From Algoriphagus boritolerans DSM 17298 = JCM 18970 (GTDB lineage Bacteria; Bacteroidota; Bacteroidia; Cytophagales; Cyclobacteriaceae), in assembly GCF_900108085.1 (NCBI RefSeq), contig NZ_FNVR01000002.1, positions 62,001 through 126,000 of the forward strand: a DNA stretch of 64,000 nt, read 5' to 3'. Of the stretch, positions 1 to 8,786 are shown piece after piece. Made by a program: the position numbers and the translations under genes. The notes below the pieces were generated by a model. That model worked only from the letters and a program-made list of their open reading frames with translations. It had not been told where the DNA came from and ran no database searches. Positions within the stretch are counted from its first letter, which is position 1; the number at the start of each line of letters is the position of its first letter.

Positions 1-42
1 TCATCGTAAAAGAGAAGTCTAGGGTGAATCTACGTGACCTGT

Positions 43-200
43 CGTCATTGCGAAGGGTCTCAGCCGTTAAATAGATAAAATAACCTTTAAAACCCAGAGT
101 GGAAAGATTTGTATGAGGATATTGAAAATTGGTAGAGATTGCTTCAGGGCGGAAATATTCTAGCAAGATTTTTAGTCTAAAGCAGCCCTTCGCAATGACG
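43..200. repeat. 15-bp inverted repeat pair flanking 128 bp
   Basis: Positions 43-57 (CGTCATTGCGAAGGG) and 186-200 are perfect reverse complements. The right arm abuts the tdk stop codon at 202-204. The spacer is AT-rich and shows no gene. The arm resembles GTCATTGCGA-type dispersed repeats common in Bacteroidota intergenic regions (recollection, not searched). The pair may be two oppositely oriented copies of one short element. Confidence 0.6.
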
Positions 201-201
201 T

Positions 202-786
202 CTATTTCTTGTCCTCGAAAAAACACCTGCGGCACCGGGCTTCATAGCTTTCTTTTTCCCCCAAGACCACCTTTTCCTTAGCTTCAGAGAGCCTCAGCGA
301 AAACGCAGCCAAGTCACCGCATTTCATACAGATCGCATGGACTTTGGTGACATACTCTGCGATAGCCATCAGTCGGGGCATCGGTTCAAAGGGCTTTCCC
401 TCAAAGTCCATATCCAGTCCTGCCATAATTACCCGCTTGCCTTTATTTGCCAGTAACTGAACTACTCGAACTATTTCTTCATCGAAAAACTGTGCCTCGT
501 CGATCCCCACCACGTCGCAGTCTCCCGAGAGCAAAAGAATGTCACCTGCAAAATTAACCGGTGTAGAACGAATGCTGTTCTCATTATGGGATACGATATC
601 TTGCTCATGGTAGCGCTTGTCCACGGAAGGTTTGAAGATTTCCACCTTCAACTTGGCCAGTCTGGCACGATTCAGCCTTCGGATCAATTCTTCTGTTTTC
701 CCGGAAAACATCGAGCCGCAAATGACTTCAATCTGACCTTTTCGATCAGATTGTCTGCGGCTGTTCAGGGAGGGTTCTATAAACAT
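202..786 (-). CDS. tdk: thymidine kinase (type II)
   Basis: Salvage enzyme that phosphorylates thymidine to dTMP with ATP in the cytoplasm. The 194-aa length fits type II TdK. A Walker A motif GSMFSGKT is at residues 24-31, the Mg/ATP-side motif DEAQFF is near residue 96, and two Cys pairs (CMKC, then CRRC close to the C-terminus) form the family's structural zinc site. The first about 16 residues precede the conserved IEVICG strand and are a lineage-typical extension. The upstream ferredoxin gene starts at 1115 on the same strand and stops at 789, leaving 2 bp, so the two are probably co-transcribed. Confidence 0.95.
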   Translation of the reverse strand: MFIEPSLNSRRQSDRKGQIEVICGSMFSGKTEELIRRLNRARLAKLKVEIFKPSVDKRYHEQDIVSHNENSIRSTPVNFAGDILLLSGDCDVVGIDEAQFFDEEIVRVVQLLANKGKRVIMAGLDMDFEGKPFEPMPRLMAIAEYVTKVHAICMKCGDLAAFSLRLSEAKEKVVLGEKESYEARCRRCFFEDKK

Positions 787-788
787 GC

Positions 789-1115
789 TTACTCAGTATA
801 ATCTAAATGCGGAAATTTGTTGACCTCGGCAACACGAATGACCAGCTCATCTTTCAGAAGCAAACTTTGGCAACAGAGTCGCTCATTGGGTTTCAGGCGG
901 TTTTGATTTCGGTAAAAAACCTCCCGGTCAGTCTCCGGACTCAAGTTCTCCATTCCTTCCACCACAATCATTTTACAGGTAGTGCAGCGCCCCTTTTTTC
1001 CACAGGCATGCATCCAGTCCGTACCGTTTTGATGAATAATTTCGATAACTTTACGATCAGGGTGTTCCGAATCAATTCTAAGATTTCCCAGGTTTTGAAT
1101 GACTATTCGGGGCAT
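789..1115 (-). CDS. 2Fe-2S ferredoxin
   Basis: Small soluble electron carrier of 108 aa. The adrenodoxin/plant-type ligand set is complete: C38-x5-C44-x2-C47 and a distal Cys at 81 or 82 (RLCCQ). The ATG at 1115 (MPRIVIQ) is preferred. A longer frame back to 1160 would overlap the divergent gene starting at 1149 and adds residues unlike a ferredoxin. It lies directly upstream of tdk. The redox partner is not evident nearby. Confidence 0.85.
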   Translation of the reverse strand: MPRIVIQNLGNLRIDSEHPDRKVIEIIHQNGTDWMHACGKKGRCTTCKMIVVEGMENLSPETDREVFYRNQNRLKPNERLCCQSLLLKDELVIRVAEVNKFPHLDYTE

Positions 1116-1148
1116 TTCTTCGTTTGCTTTTGAAAACAAGACCCACTC

Positions 1149-2264
1149 ATGACAGTTCAAATTAACACCAATTATTTAGAAAAATATTCAGAGGACTATG
1201 CGCGCCGGGTTTGTGAGAAGTTTTTCACCGACAGGCAATTTATTACAGGTCAGGATATCATTCAGTTGACGAGTAGTACTCAGGTCAATTTTTTTATCAT
1301 CAAGCGCCTGTTTGAGCTTTGGCAGGAAGAATTGGCCAAGCTGAAAAGCAGCCCCTACTTCGATTACAGAGATATAGCGGTGCATGATGCGCTGACACAA
1401 TTCATGAATGTGCTTTCCCGCCGAATCAAAGTAGAGCGGTCAAATCTGGAACCCTTGATCAAATCAGCAGTCGCTCAGGCAATCCAGGTAGCCACTGATC
1501 CGGTGTCCTTTTATCAAAAGGAAATCGGCAAAGCACCTCAGGGCAAAATCAATGATTACCTCCGGGAGAATAAAAAATACTACAAGTGGCATGATAAAGT
1601 GGTCTCATTTCTGATTGACAAAACAGGTTTTGGACATGATCCGGACTCCTATCTGAGGGCGATCGCGGCCAACTACCAAGTAGTCAAAGACTCACTGGAG
1701 TCAGTCAATTTATTGCTTGCAACTTTGGGCGATGTCATGGCTTTCGATTCAGACTTGTATTTGGGTGTGGACGAGGCTGAGTTTATTTCGGAAAATGAAC
1801 CTGTAGTAAATGTGGAGGCTGCGGATGGATCGTTTTTTGATTCTGTAGAAATGGAAACTCCGGTCCGGAAAGTCACTCCGACAGCTTCTGCTCCGAAGGA
1901 AGAAAAAGTAGATTCAAACTATGTCACAGTCGAGAAAGTTTCGGTATCCAGCGAGGGGAACCGGCTGAATGCGTCCAAGTTGAAGGCACATTTTGCAACC
2001 GAATCCTATCGTGGGATGAAGGGCATAGTGGGTGACCTTTCTGAGAGTCTTGCGCTGAATCAGCGGTTTATGTTTACCAAAGTGTTGTTCGACGGAAATG
2101 CAGACTTGCTGCGCCATGCGCTCAAATCGATCGATGAGGCAGGTAATTTCGATTCTGCGGTTGAATTGATCAATACGCGGTTTGTATCGGAGTTGGGCTG
2201 GGAAACGGACTCTGAACCAGTTCGGGAGTTTATGCAGTTGGTCTACAGGAAATATTCGGATTAA
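1149..2264 (+). CDS. conserved protein of unknown function
   Basis: 371 aa, no signal peptide or membrane segment, so cytoplasmic. The N-terminal about 215 residues look helical. A polar, Glu/Lys/Pro/Ser-rich linker follows around residues 225-275, then a compact C-terminal helical region of about 95 residues (MKGIVGDLSESLALNQRF onward). That block resembles a C-terminal module seen in other Bacteroidota proteins of unknown role. The family was not recognised. It is divergent from the ferredoxin gene with only 33 bp between starts, so the promoters must overlap. Confidence 0.8.
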   Translation: MTVQINTNYLEKYSEDYARRVCEKFFTDRQFITGQDIIQLTSSTQVNFFIIKRLFELWQEELAKLKSSPYFDYRDIAVHDALTQFMNVLSRRIKVERSNLEPLIKSAVAQAIQVATDPVSFYQKEIGKAPQGKINDYLRENKKYYKWHDKVVSFLIDKTGFGHDPDSYLRAIAANYQVVKDSLESVNLLLATLGDVMAFDSDLYLGVDEAEFISENEPVVNVEAADGSFFDSVEMETPVRKVTPTASAPKEEKVDSNYVTVEKVSVSSEGNRLNASKLKAHFATESYRGMKGIVGDLSESLALNQRFMFTKVLFDGNADLLRHALKSIDEAGNFDSAVELINTRFVSELGWETDSEPVREFMQLVYRKYSD

Positions 2265-2302
2265 AATGGGAAGGAGGGGTTAAAAGTCGTTTTGCTTTTT
2301 TT

Positions 2303-2414
2303 TACCACATAACTTCCCAATCCGCAAAGATCTCTTGCTATGTTTTCTATATGACTATGTGGTATTAAAAACTGCGAACTGAAAATTCCGACTGATAACT
2401 GAAAACTGCCTACT
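2303..2414. repeat. 9-bp inverted repeat and ACTG-rich degenerate repeat
   Basis: TACCACATA at 2303-2311 is the reverse complement of 2356-2364, with 44 bp between. It is followed at about 2373-2414 by a run with repeated ACTG/ACTGA(T/A)A units. This lies between the 3' ends of two convergent genes. It may be a degraded dispersed repeat. No coding signal was seen. Confidence 0.4.
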
Positions 2415-2417
2415 GTT

Positions 2418-3692
2418 TCACCCCAACCTTCCCAACTGCGTCGCCCTTGAGGAATCCATTTTAATGAAAATGAACAGGAGCACAGTAAAGGACCATAGCG
2501 AAGATCCTCCATAGCTGAAAAACGGCAACGGAATCCCCACTACAGGAAATAATCCGATGGTCATCGCAATGTTTATCATGAAGTGGAAAAGCAGAATAGA
2601 TACCACGCAATAACCATAGATTCGGGTAAACCTGGTTTTCTGCCGTTCGGCCATGATGACTAGTCGATAAAGCAGGCCCACAAAAAGTGAAATAACGACC
2701 AAACTTCCCATCCACCCAAATTCCTCTCCTAGCGTACAAAAGATAAAGTCGGTATGCTGTTCCGGCACAAAGTCAAATTTGGTTTGTGTTCCTTCCAGAT
2801 AACCTTTTCCGAATAGCCCTCCTGAACCAATGGCAATTTTGGATTGGGTCACATTCCAACCGACTCCAAGTGGATCCAAATTGGGGTTAAAGAGCACCAT
2901 GATTCGGTTTTGCTGATGGGGAGGAAGTTTCGAAACAACAAAATCAATGGAGTAGATATAGACGATCACTCCTAACCCGATCAATGAAAAAGCAACGATC
3001 CGTTGCCAGGTTCTTTTTCCCAAAAAGATCAATATCAGAACAATCCCCACAATTCCGGCCACTAGGAATAAGTTGTTCGCCACGCCTAGTGCCAGGAGTG
3101 TAACGGCCACAAATCCAAAACCAAAGATGAAATAGTAGGAGGGAAGACCCTCCCTGTAAAACATCAAAAAAAAGGCAAAATAGACCATGGCCGTTCCGGT
3201 ATCTGGCTGGAGGATAATCAGTACCATCGGAAGCAACAAAACTCCGAAAGCGATCAGCTGGTAATTCTTTTTGCTCAAGTCAAAAGTCGGCCGCTCCATG
3301 ACTTTTGCCAATGCCAGTGCGGTGGCAAACTTGGCAAATTCACCGGGCTGAATACGAAAGTTTCCAAAGCCTATGGAGAGTATTTGTCCATTGACTTCTT
3401 TACCCACAAATGGAGTAAGAACCAAAAGCACCAAAAATACCAGGTAAATCACCAAGGAGAGATTCTCGAAAAATCTGGAATCGGCAACCATTATAATGGT
3501 AATTAGCACAAGGGCTGTTCCAATCCAAACTAACTGGATTCCAGAGTTTATAGATAAATCAAAAATGCTTTTTTCGACTTGGCTATCATAGACAGCGGCG
3601 TAGATGTTGAACCAGCCAATAATGACCAAGGCGAAATAAATCGATACGGCGATCCAGTCAACCCGATTGATTTGTATATCAGCTTCCCGCAT
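2418..3692 (-). CDS. rodA: rod shape-determining protein RodA (SEDS glycosyltransferase)
   Basis: Integral-membrane SEDS peptidoglycan polymerase that works with PBP2 in the elongasome. 424 aa with about ten hydrophobic segments. SEDS hallmarks are visible: GNFRIQPGEFAKFA, ILQPDTGTA, the extracellular loop QSKIAIGSGGLFGKGYLEGTQ with FVPEQHTDFIF, and the terminal GIPLPFFSYGGSS. The start overlaps the mrdA stop by one base (TAATG), implying translational coupling. It is the last gene of the mreBCD-mrdA-rodA operon. Confidence 0.95.
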   Translation of the reverse strand: MREADIQINRVDWIAVSIYFALVIIGWFNIYAAVYDSQVEKSIFDLSINSGIQLVWIGTALVLITIIMVADSRFFENLSLVIYLVFLVLLVLTPFVGKEVNGQILSIGFGNFRIQPGEFAKFATALALAKVMERPTFDLSKKNYQLIAFGVLLLPMVLIILQPDTGTAMVYFAFFLMFYREGLPSYYFIFGFGFVAVTLLALGVANNLFLVAGIVGIVLILIFLGKRTWQRIVAFSLIGLGVIVYIYSIDFVVSKLPPHQQNRIMVLFNPNLDPLGVGWNVTQSKIAIGSGGLFGKGYLEGTQTKFDFVPEQHTDFIFCTLGEEFGWMGSLVVISLFVGLLYRLVIMAERQKTRFTRIYGYCVVSILLFHFMINIAMTIGLFPVVGIPLPFFSYGGSSLWSFTVLLFIFIKMDSSRATQLGRLG

Positions 3693-5494
3693 TAGTAAAT
3701 AAAATTTCCGGCTAAAACATATTCCTGAAGAGCAGGGCGGGTAATTTCCCCTCTCAGATATTTTTCAATCATTAAGGAAGCCGTGCTGGCAGCAGCTCTT
3801 CCTCCCCAACCTGCATTTTCCACATAGACGGCAATCGCAATTTTCGGATTGTCTTTGGGCGCAAAAGCAAAGAACACCGAGTGATCTTCGCCGTGTGGGT
3901 TTTGTGCAGTACCTGTCTTGCCGGCTATCACAATATCCTTGATTACAGCTCTTGCTGCTGTACCGTAAATTGCCTCGGCCATGGCATCGTGGATTAAGTC
4001 AAAATGATGGGCATCGATTCCAACCTCATGTTTGATCTGATATTTTGACGGAATTTGAGTAGGATCCCCGTCGATTTCCTTAATCAGGTGCGGGGTGTAA
4101 TAATATCCCTTATTTGCAAAAATGGAAACCAAGTTGGCCATCTGAATTGGAGTAACCTGAAGTTCGCCCTGTCCGATTGATAGTGAATAGATAGTGGAAT
4201 ATTTCCATCTACCCGCTCCATAAATCCGGTCATAAAGCTTACTTGAAGGAATATCGCCCCCTCTTTCTCCAAACATATCAATGCCAAGGGGAGTGCCAAG
4301 CCCAAACTTGAGTACACTTTTTCTCCATTCATCGAGTCCGATTTTTGTGTCTGTGAAGGTGTTGCTTGAAACCTCCCGGTTGATAATTTGGCGAAATGCT
4401 TGATGGTAGTAGGGGTTGCAGGAATTCCGTATCGCGCCGAACAGGTTGGAAGGACTGGGATGATTGTGGCAAGCTACCAGGGATCTATTGCAGGCGAAGG
4501 TTGAATTTGGTGTCAAAATCCCTTTTTGGAGCCCGATTAAACTCTGAACGATTTTGAAAATTGAGCCCGGAGGATACATGGCCATGACTGGTCGGTTGAA
4601 AAGTGGCTTCTCCAAATCCTTGGTTAAGAGTCCATAATTCTTACTAAACTCCGCTCCGGTGAGGACATTAGGATCGTAAAAGGGAGCTGAGATCATGGCT
4701 AAAATTTCACCCGTACTGGGCTCGATAGCCACTACTGATCCGGTTTTTCCTGCCATTAGCATTTCACCATATAGCTGAAGGTCCATGTCGATGGTGGAGG
4801 TGATGTTTTTCCCGGCCACGGATGCCGTATCGTATTCTCCCTCTTTGAACGGACCTTTGTCGATTCCCCGTACATTGACCATTTTGTATTTCACCCCTTT
4901 TTTACCCCGAAGCTCATTTTCATAATAACGCTCCATACCACTCAATCCCACATAATCGCCTTGAGAATAGTATCTTGAGGAGTCTCGCTCAAGCTGGGCA
5001 GAGCTGATTTCACCGATATATCCTAAGGCATGACCCGCAGTGGAGTTGGGATAGGATCGGACCGATCGTGTCATGATGAAGAGTCCGGGATAGTCCACCA
5101 AAAAATCCTGGATTCTGGCAAAGTCTTTTGTAGAGATTTGCTTGATAAATGTGGAGGGTTTGACAGAAGAATACTTTCGCGCAGCAGTATAGGATTCGAT
5201 GAGCTGTTCCTTGGAGATTTTGAAAAGCTCACAGAATCGTGTCGTGTCGCCTACTTTGAACTCCTTCGGTACCACCATGACATCAAATATCGGATTGTTG
5301 AATACCAAAAGCTTTCCATTTCGGTCATAGACCAACCCACGATAAGGGTGATCCACGATTCGCTGGATCGCATTGCTTTCAGCACGCTTCATGAAACTGT
5401 CGTCTACCACCTGAATCATGAAAAGCCGGATAAGCAAGACAATACTCACCAGAAATATGAAGATGAGAATGACTATGGGCCGTTGGTCTTTCAT
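3692..5494 (-). CDS. mrdA: penicillin-binding protein 2, elongation transpeptidase
   Basis: Monofunctional class B transpeptidase that cross-links peptidoglycan in the elongasome. 600 aa, one N-terminal membrane anchor at about residues 7-27, a dimerisation/pedestal region, then the penicillin-binding domain. Catalytic motifs are SIFK (SxxK), SCN (SxN) in RNSCNPYYH, and KTGT in AGKTGTAQ. It lies between mreD and rodA. The 107-bp gap from mreD holds a perfect palindrome (5527-5544). Confidence 0.95.
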   Translation of the reverse strand: MKDQRPIVILIFIFLVSIVLLIRLFMIQVVDDSFMKRAESNAIQRIVDHPYRGLVYDRNGKLLVFNNPIFDVMVVPKEFKVGDTTRFCELFKISKEQLIESYTAARKYSSVKPSTFIKQISTKDFARIQDFLVDYPGLFIMTRSVRSYPNSTAGHALGYIGEISSAQLERDSSRYYSQGDYVGLSGMERYYENELRGKKGVKYKMVNVRGIDKGPFKEGEYDTASVAGKNITSTIDMDLQLYGEMLMAGKTGSVVAIEPSTGEILAMISAPFYDPNVLTGAEFSKNYGLLTKDLEKPLFNRPVMAMYPPGSIFKIVQSLIGLQKGILTPNSTFACNRSLVACHNHPSPSNLFGAIRNSCNPYYHQAFRQIINREVSSNTFTDTKIGLDEWRKSVLKFGLGTPLGIDMFGERGGDIPSSKLYDRIYGAGRWKYSTIYSLSIGQGELQVTPIQMANLVSIFANKGYYYTPHLIKEIDGDPTQIPSKYQIKHEVGIDAHHFDLIHDAMAEAIYGTAARAVIKDIVIAGKTGTAQNPHGEDHSVFFAFAPKDNPKIAIAVYVENAGWGGRAAASTASLMIEKYLRGEITRPALQEYVLAGNFIY

Positions 5495-5526
5495 GTAGTT
5501 ATAATTGTTTCTTAAAGGTCACATGC

Positions 5527-5544
5527 CTGTCTGTCGACAGACAG
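5527..5544. repeat. 18-bp perfect palindrome in the mreD-mrdA gap
   Basis: CTGTCTGTC followed directly by its reverse complement GACAGACAG, with no loop. It lies between mreD and mrdA. The form suggests a dispersed REP-like element rather than a terminator, because no T-run follows on the minus strand. Confidence 0.6.
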
Positions 5545-5601
5545 AGAATGCATCAGATTATCATCCCTTTGTGTCTGAAACATTTTCTCTTGGATATTTC
5601 A

Positions 5602-6123
5602 TTAGATTCCTCTTCTGCGTTTAAAGAATAGGAGTTGTACAAGTATAGCCAAAAGGCAAGTCAAAATTGAGGAAAAAAAGCTTTTGTTTAGTACGCCTAA
5701 AAACCCACTGGTACCCCACTGATCCGCTATAAAAAACACCAAAGAATAAACGAAAATCAAAGGGAATGAATAGGTTAAAAACCATACCAATCCCATCTCA
5801 TTCAAGGATGGCTCCTCCGTGTCCACATAGCCTCCCGTGGGACTAATGACCCGTAGCCACAGTGATCTGAAAAAAGCCAAACAAGTGGCTGCTGCTGCAT
5901 GCATTCCAATAGTCTCGTAGAATACATCAATCATCAGACCTAGAAAAAAGGCAAGGAAAAGAAGCGGGGAAGTTTTCACAGAAATAGGCAACAACAGGAT
6001 CCCCAACAGATAAATAAAGACAAAGGCAACTCCGAATAGTGCCAGATTCTTTAAAAACAGAATCTGAATCACCCCCAAAAAAATGATCAAAAGAACGAAA
6101 GAAAACAGATTTCTAATATTCAT
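5602..6123 (-). CDS. mreD: rod shape-determining protein MreD
   Basis: Small membrane component of the elongasome that links MreC with RodA/PBP2. 173 aa, strongly hydrophobic, about five membrane segments, and a basic C-terminus (KRRRGI). Sequence conservation in MreD is low, so the call rests on size, hydropathy and position. Its start overlaps the end of mreC by 11 bp. Confidence 0.88.
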   Translation of the reverse strand: MNIRNLFSFVLLIIFLGVIQILFLKNLALFGVAFVFIYLLGILLLPISVKTSPLLFLAFFLGLMIDVFYETIGMHAAAATCLAFFRSLWLRVISPTGGYVDTEEPSLNEMGLVWFLTYSFPLIFVYSLVFFIADQWGTSGFLGVLNKSFFSSILTCLLAILVQLLFFKRRRGI

Positions 6124-6952
6124 TGCTTATCTCTGATTGGCGATAGAGCGAGTCCAGTTCGTTGAAAAGGGTGTTTTCTACGAGATAGACATAATTGACT
6201 TTGCTAAAATCCGTACTGAGTTTTACTGTGAGATCCAGGTAATTTGGGTCTTTTTCATCCGGGGAAATTTTGGAAATAATCCCAATCAGGATCCCCTCCG
6301 GAAAAACCGCATTAAATCCGGAGGTCACAATAGTGTCTCCTTCCTGTGCTTTGACATGTCGGGGTACAAAAAGCAGTTTTGCCTCTGTGGAACTTTCCCC
6401 GTCCCATTGCACTGATCCAAAAACGTCAGTCGATTTAATTTTTGAAGAGACCAACAGGTCAGTGTTGAGCAAGGAAAATGCCACAGCGTAATTTTCCGAA
6501 ACTGATTTTACCCGGCCAACTACTCCCTGTGGGTTAAATATTCCCATTCCAGGTTTGATGCCGTCTTTGGCACCTTTATTAATAGTCAGGTAGTTTTGTG
6601 AAAATCGCAATGAGCTGCCTATCACCCTCCCTCCTTTAAACTGGTAAGTTGCCGCCAATGCAGAATCGAGCTCGATACCCATGCTGTCCGGCTTAACCTG
6701 AAGGAAGCTTAACCGTTGGAGAATCTCAGCGTTTTCGGCAGTGAGTGCCTCATTTGCTTCAGCCAAAGAGAAAAACTGCACCACATTCGCCTGCTTTTCA
6801 AGGGCAGCGCCCACCAAGCGATTGGAACTATTAAAGAAAGCGGCACCCTGTGGAGAATTATTGGTGACAATCATCCAGATTGCCAAAACTTCAAGAAAAA
6901 CGAATAGGATAAAAGCCCGTATTCGGTAAAGAAACTGTAGGATGCGTAGCAT
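6113..6952 (-). CDS. mreC: rod shape-determining protein MreC
   Basis: Bitopic periplasmic scaffold of the elongasome. 279 aa. One membrane segment at about residues 12-30 is followed by a coiled coil (about 55-90, ANEALTAENAEILQRLSFL) and the beta-rich MreC core with KGAKDGIKPGMGIFNPQGVVGRV and GDTIVTSGFNAVFPEGI. It sits 7 bp after mreB and overlaps mreD. Confidence 0.95.
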   Translation of the reverse strand: MLRILQFLYRIRAFILFVFLEVLAIWMIVTNNSPQGAAFFNSSNRLVGAALEKQANVVQFFSLAEANEALTAENAEILQRLSFLQVKPDSMGIELDSALAATYQFKGGRVIGSSLRFSQNYLTINKGAKDGIKPGMGIFNPQGVVGRVKSVSENYAVAFSLLNTDLLVSSKIKSTDVFGSVQWDGESSTEAKLLFVPRHVKAQEGDTIVTSGFNAVFPEGILIGIISKISPDEKDPNYLDLTVKLSTDFSKVNYVYLVENTLFNELDSLYRQSEISNEY

Positions 6953-6959
6953 TCAGCGT

Positions 6960-7988
6960 TTAAGACATCAGGACGGTTCGGAAGTTTTGAATATTTTTAA
7001 GGGCGGTGCCTGTACCTCTTACTACAGCTCTCAGCGGATCCTCTGCGATGTGGATCGGAAGTTTGGTTTTTTGATGAAGCCTTTTGTCGAGCCCTTTCAA
7101 AAGTGCACCACCTCCGGTAAGGTGAATTCCATTGTCATAGATATCCGCAGAAAGTTCCGGTGGAGCAATTTCCAAGGCTTTCAAGACTGCCTCTTCAATT
7201 TTGGAAACTGACTTATCTAAAGCAAAAGCAATCTCAGAATAGGAAACCTTGATCACTTTAGGGATACCGGTCATCAAGTCACGACCTCTGATTTCGTAAT
7301 CCTCGGGCGCATCGTCCAATTCTGTCAACGCGGACCCGATTGCGATTTTCACCTTTTCGGCAGATCGCTCCCCGATCAGCAAGTTGTGCTGACGGCGCAT
7401 GTAGTCCAAAATATCTTTGGTAAATGTATCTCCGGCCACGCGAATGGACTGATCGGCTACAATTCCTGATAAGGCGATCAAAGCAATCTCAGTGGTACCA
7501 CCCCCGATATCTACGATCATAGAACCCATTGGCTTTTCAATATCAATACCGATACCAATGGCTGCTGCAATGGGTTCGTAGATCATGTAGACCTCTTTGG
7601 CCCCGGCATGCTCAGCAGAGTCACGGACTGCTCTCTTCTCCACTTCGGTAATTCCTGAAGGGATGCAGATCACCATCCGGTGTGATTGAGGAAACAATCC
7701 CTTTTTCTGTCCCGGTATCATTTTGATCAAACCTCGGATCATCTGCTCGGCAGCATAAAAGTCAGCAATCACCCCATCTTTCAGCGGACGGATTGTTTTG
7801 ATATTTTCGTGTGTCTTTTCGTGCATGTTCATCGCCTCTCGGCCGACAGCGAGCACACGGTTGTTGGTCTTGTCGATGGCGATGATGGAGGGTTCGTCGA
7901 CCACAATTTTATCTTTATGGATGATAAGGGTATTTGCGGTACCCAAATCAATGGCTATATCACTAGAGAAAAAATCAAATAATCCCAT
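6960..7988 (-). CDS. mreB: cell-shape actin homologue MreB
   Basis: Bacterial actin that forms membrane-bound filaments guiding the elongation machinery. 342 aa, the full family length. Nucleotide-binding signatures are DLGTANTL near residue 16, VDIGGGTTEIA in the middle and LTGGGALLKGLD near the C-terminus. It is the first gene of the minus-strand operon mreB-mreC-mreD-mrdA-rodA, divergent from rimP across about 320 bp. Confidence 0.97.
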   Translation of the reverse strand: MGLFDFFSSDIAIDLGTANTLIIHKDKIVVDEPSIIAIDKTNNRVLAVGREAMNMHEKTHENIKTIRPLKDGVIADFYAAEQMIRGLIKMIPGQKKGLFPQSHRMVICIPSGITEVEKRAVRDSAEHAGAKEVYMIYEPIAAAIGIGIDIEKPMGSMIVDIGGGTTEIALIALSGIVADQSIRVAGDTFTKDILDYMRRQHNLLIGERSAEKVKIAIGSALTELDDAPEDYEIRGRDLMTGIPKVIKVSYSEIAFALDKSVSKIEEAVLKALEIAPPELSADIYDNGIHLTGGGALLKGLDKRLHQKTKLPIHIAEDPLRAVVRGTGTALKNIQNFRTVLMS

Positions 7989-8216
7989 TTTGTGCTTATT
8001 GATTGGCGTTGTTTTGGAGTTTCTGGTTTAAGATAGTACCTGAGTACCGTTTTTAAACGTGGGTCGGCAAAATTATTATCTTAAATCGACAAAACTCAGA
8101 TAAAGAAGATTTTTTTATTCCCTGAGCGTAAATGATTTATTGACCCGCCCAATCGGAAGTTTTTTTGGGATTTGCACAATAAAAATTGCTGTACAATCTG
8201 GATTAAAGGCGCCTGC

Positions 8217-8248
8217 TTTGCATTTCGGATTTCTTTATATTACTTTTG
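8217..8248 (+). promoter_or_regulatory. Bacteroidota-type promoter of rimP-nusA-infB
   Basis: TTTG at 8217-8220 and TACTTTTG at 8241-8248, separated by 20 bp, match the -33 TTTG / -7 TAnnTTTG consensus of Bacteroidota. Transcription would start near 8255, giving a leader of about 50 nt. Confidence 0.75.
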
Positions 8249-8269
8249 CAGCGTATTCGAAAGTTTCTG

Positions 8270-8290
8270 GAGGGGACAACAAGTCCCCTC
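8270..8290 (+). promoter_or_regulatory. hairpin in the rimP leader
   Basis: An 8-bp perfect stem (GAGGGGAC / GTCCCCTC) with a 5-nt AACAA loop, followed by TTTC, lies between the promoter and the rimP ATG at 8308. It resembles a weak attenuator or a protein-binding leader. Its position in a ribosome-assembly/transcription operon suggests autoregulation (inference). Confidence 0.55.
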
Positions 8291-8307
8291 TTTCATTATT
8301 GAAATCT

Positions 8308-8781
8308 ATGAGTGAGCTCAGTAAAGCGATCAGAGAATTGGTAGAAAAGCATCTTCCGGATGATTCCCATTTTTTGGTGGACCTAAAAGTGGAGGAAGTT
8401 TCCGGCAAAACAAAGGTGTTGATCCTCATCGATGCTGATCAGGGAGTCACGATTCAGGCATGCGCCAGAGTCAGTCGTAAGGTTTCAGAAGAATTGGAAG
8501 CAAATGAAATAATCGGAGACGCCTACGTACTTGAAGTTTCTTCTCCCGGAGTTGATTTTCCGCTCAGCAACATGAGACAATATCAGAAGAATATCGGCCG
8601 TGAGCTTAAATTGTCGCTTATTACCGGTACTGATGTGGTGGGTAAATTACTCGAATTGGATGAAGAAAAAATAAAGTTATTGGTAAAGAAAAAGGAAAAA
8701 GGAAAGAAGGCGACCGAAGAGGAACTGGTTTTTCCTTTTTCTGAAATCAAAAAATCTATCGTACAAGTATCTTTTAAATAA
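8308..8781 (+). CDS. rimP: ribosome maturation factor RimP
   Basis: Cytoplasmic assembly factor for the 30S subunit. 157 aa from the ATG at 8308 (MSELSKAIRELVEKHL). The frame stays open upstream to 8140, but that stretch contains the promoter and leader hairpin. Family features include DADQGVTIQACARVSRKVSEELE and the YVLEVSSPGVDFPL signature. It precedes nusA by 5 bp, the standard rimP-nusA-infB order. Confidence 0.94.
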   Translation: MSELSKAIRELVEKHLPDDSHFLVDLKVEEVSGKTKVLILIDADQGVTIQACARVSRKVSEELEANEIIGDAYVLEVSSPGVDFPLSNMRQYQKNIGRELKLSLITGTDVVGKLLELDEEKIKLLVKKKEKGKKATEEELVFPFSEIKKSIVQVSFK

Positions 8782-8786
8782 CTCAA

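Larger units (their letters stand above)
7989..8307. promoter_or_regulatory. divergent mreB/rimP intergenic region
   Basis: Gene-free, AT-rich region of about 320 bp between mreB (leftward) and rimP (rightward). On the minus strand, TAATTTTG at 8075-8068 is a candidate -7 element for mreB, with a TTTG only 14 bp upstream of it, so this call is weak. The rightward promoter and leader hairpin are listed separately. A longer open frame from 8140 into rimP is not credible as coding because it crosses that promoter. Confidence 0.5.

Noticed and set aside
2261..2512. Minus-strand 83-aa frame after rodA
   Set aside because: Overlaps the 3' end of rodA in another frame and crosses a repeat-rich gap; no homology-like features.
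8140..8307. N-terminal extension of rimP
   Set aside because: It would translate through the consensus promoter and the leader hairpin, and the family starts at the ATG at 8308.
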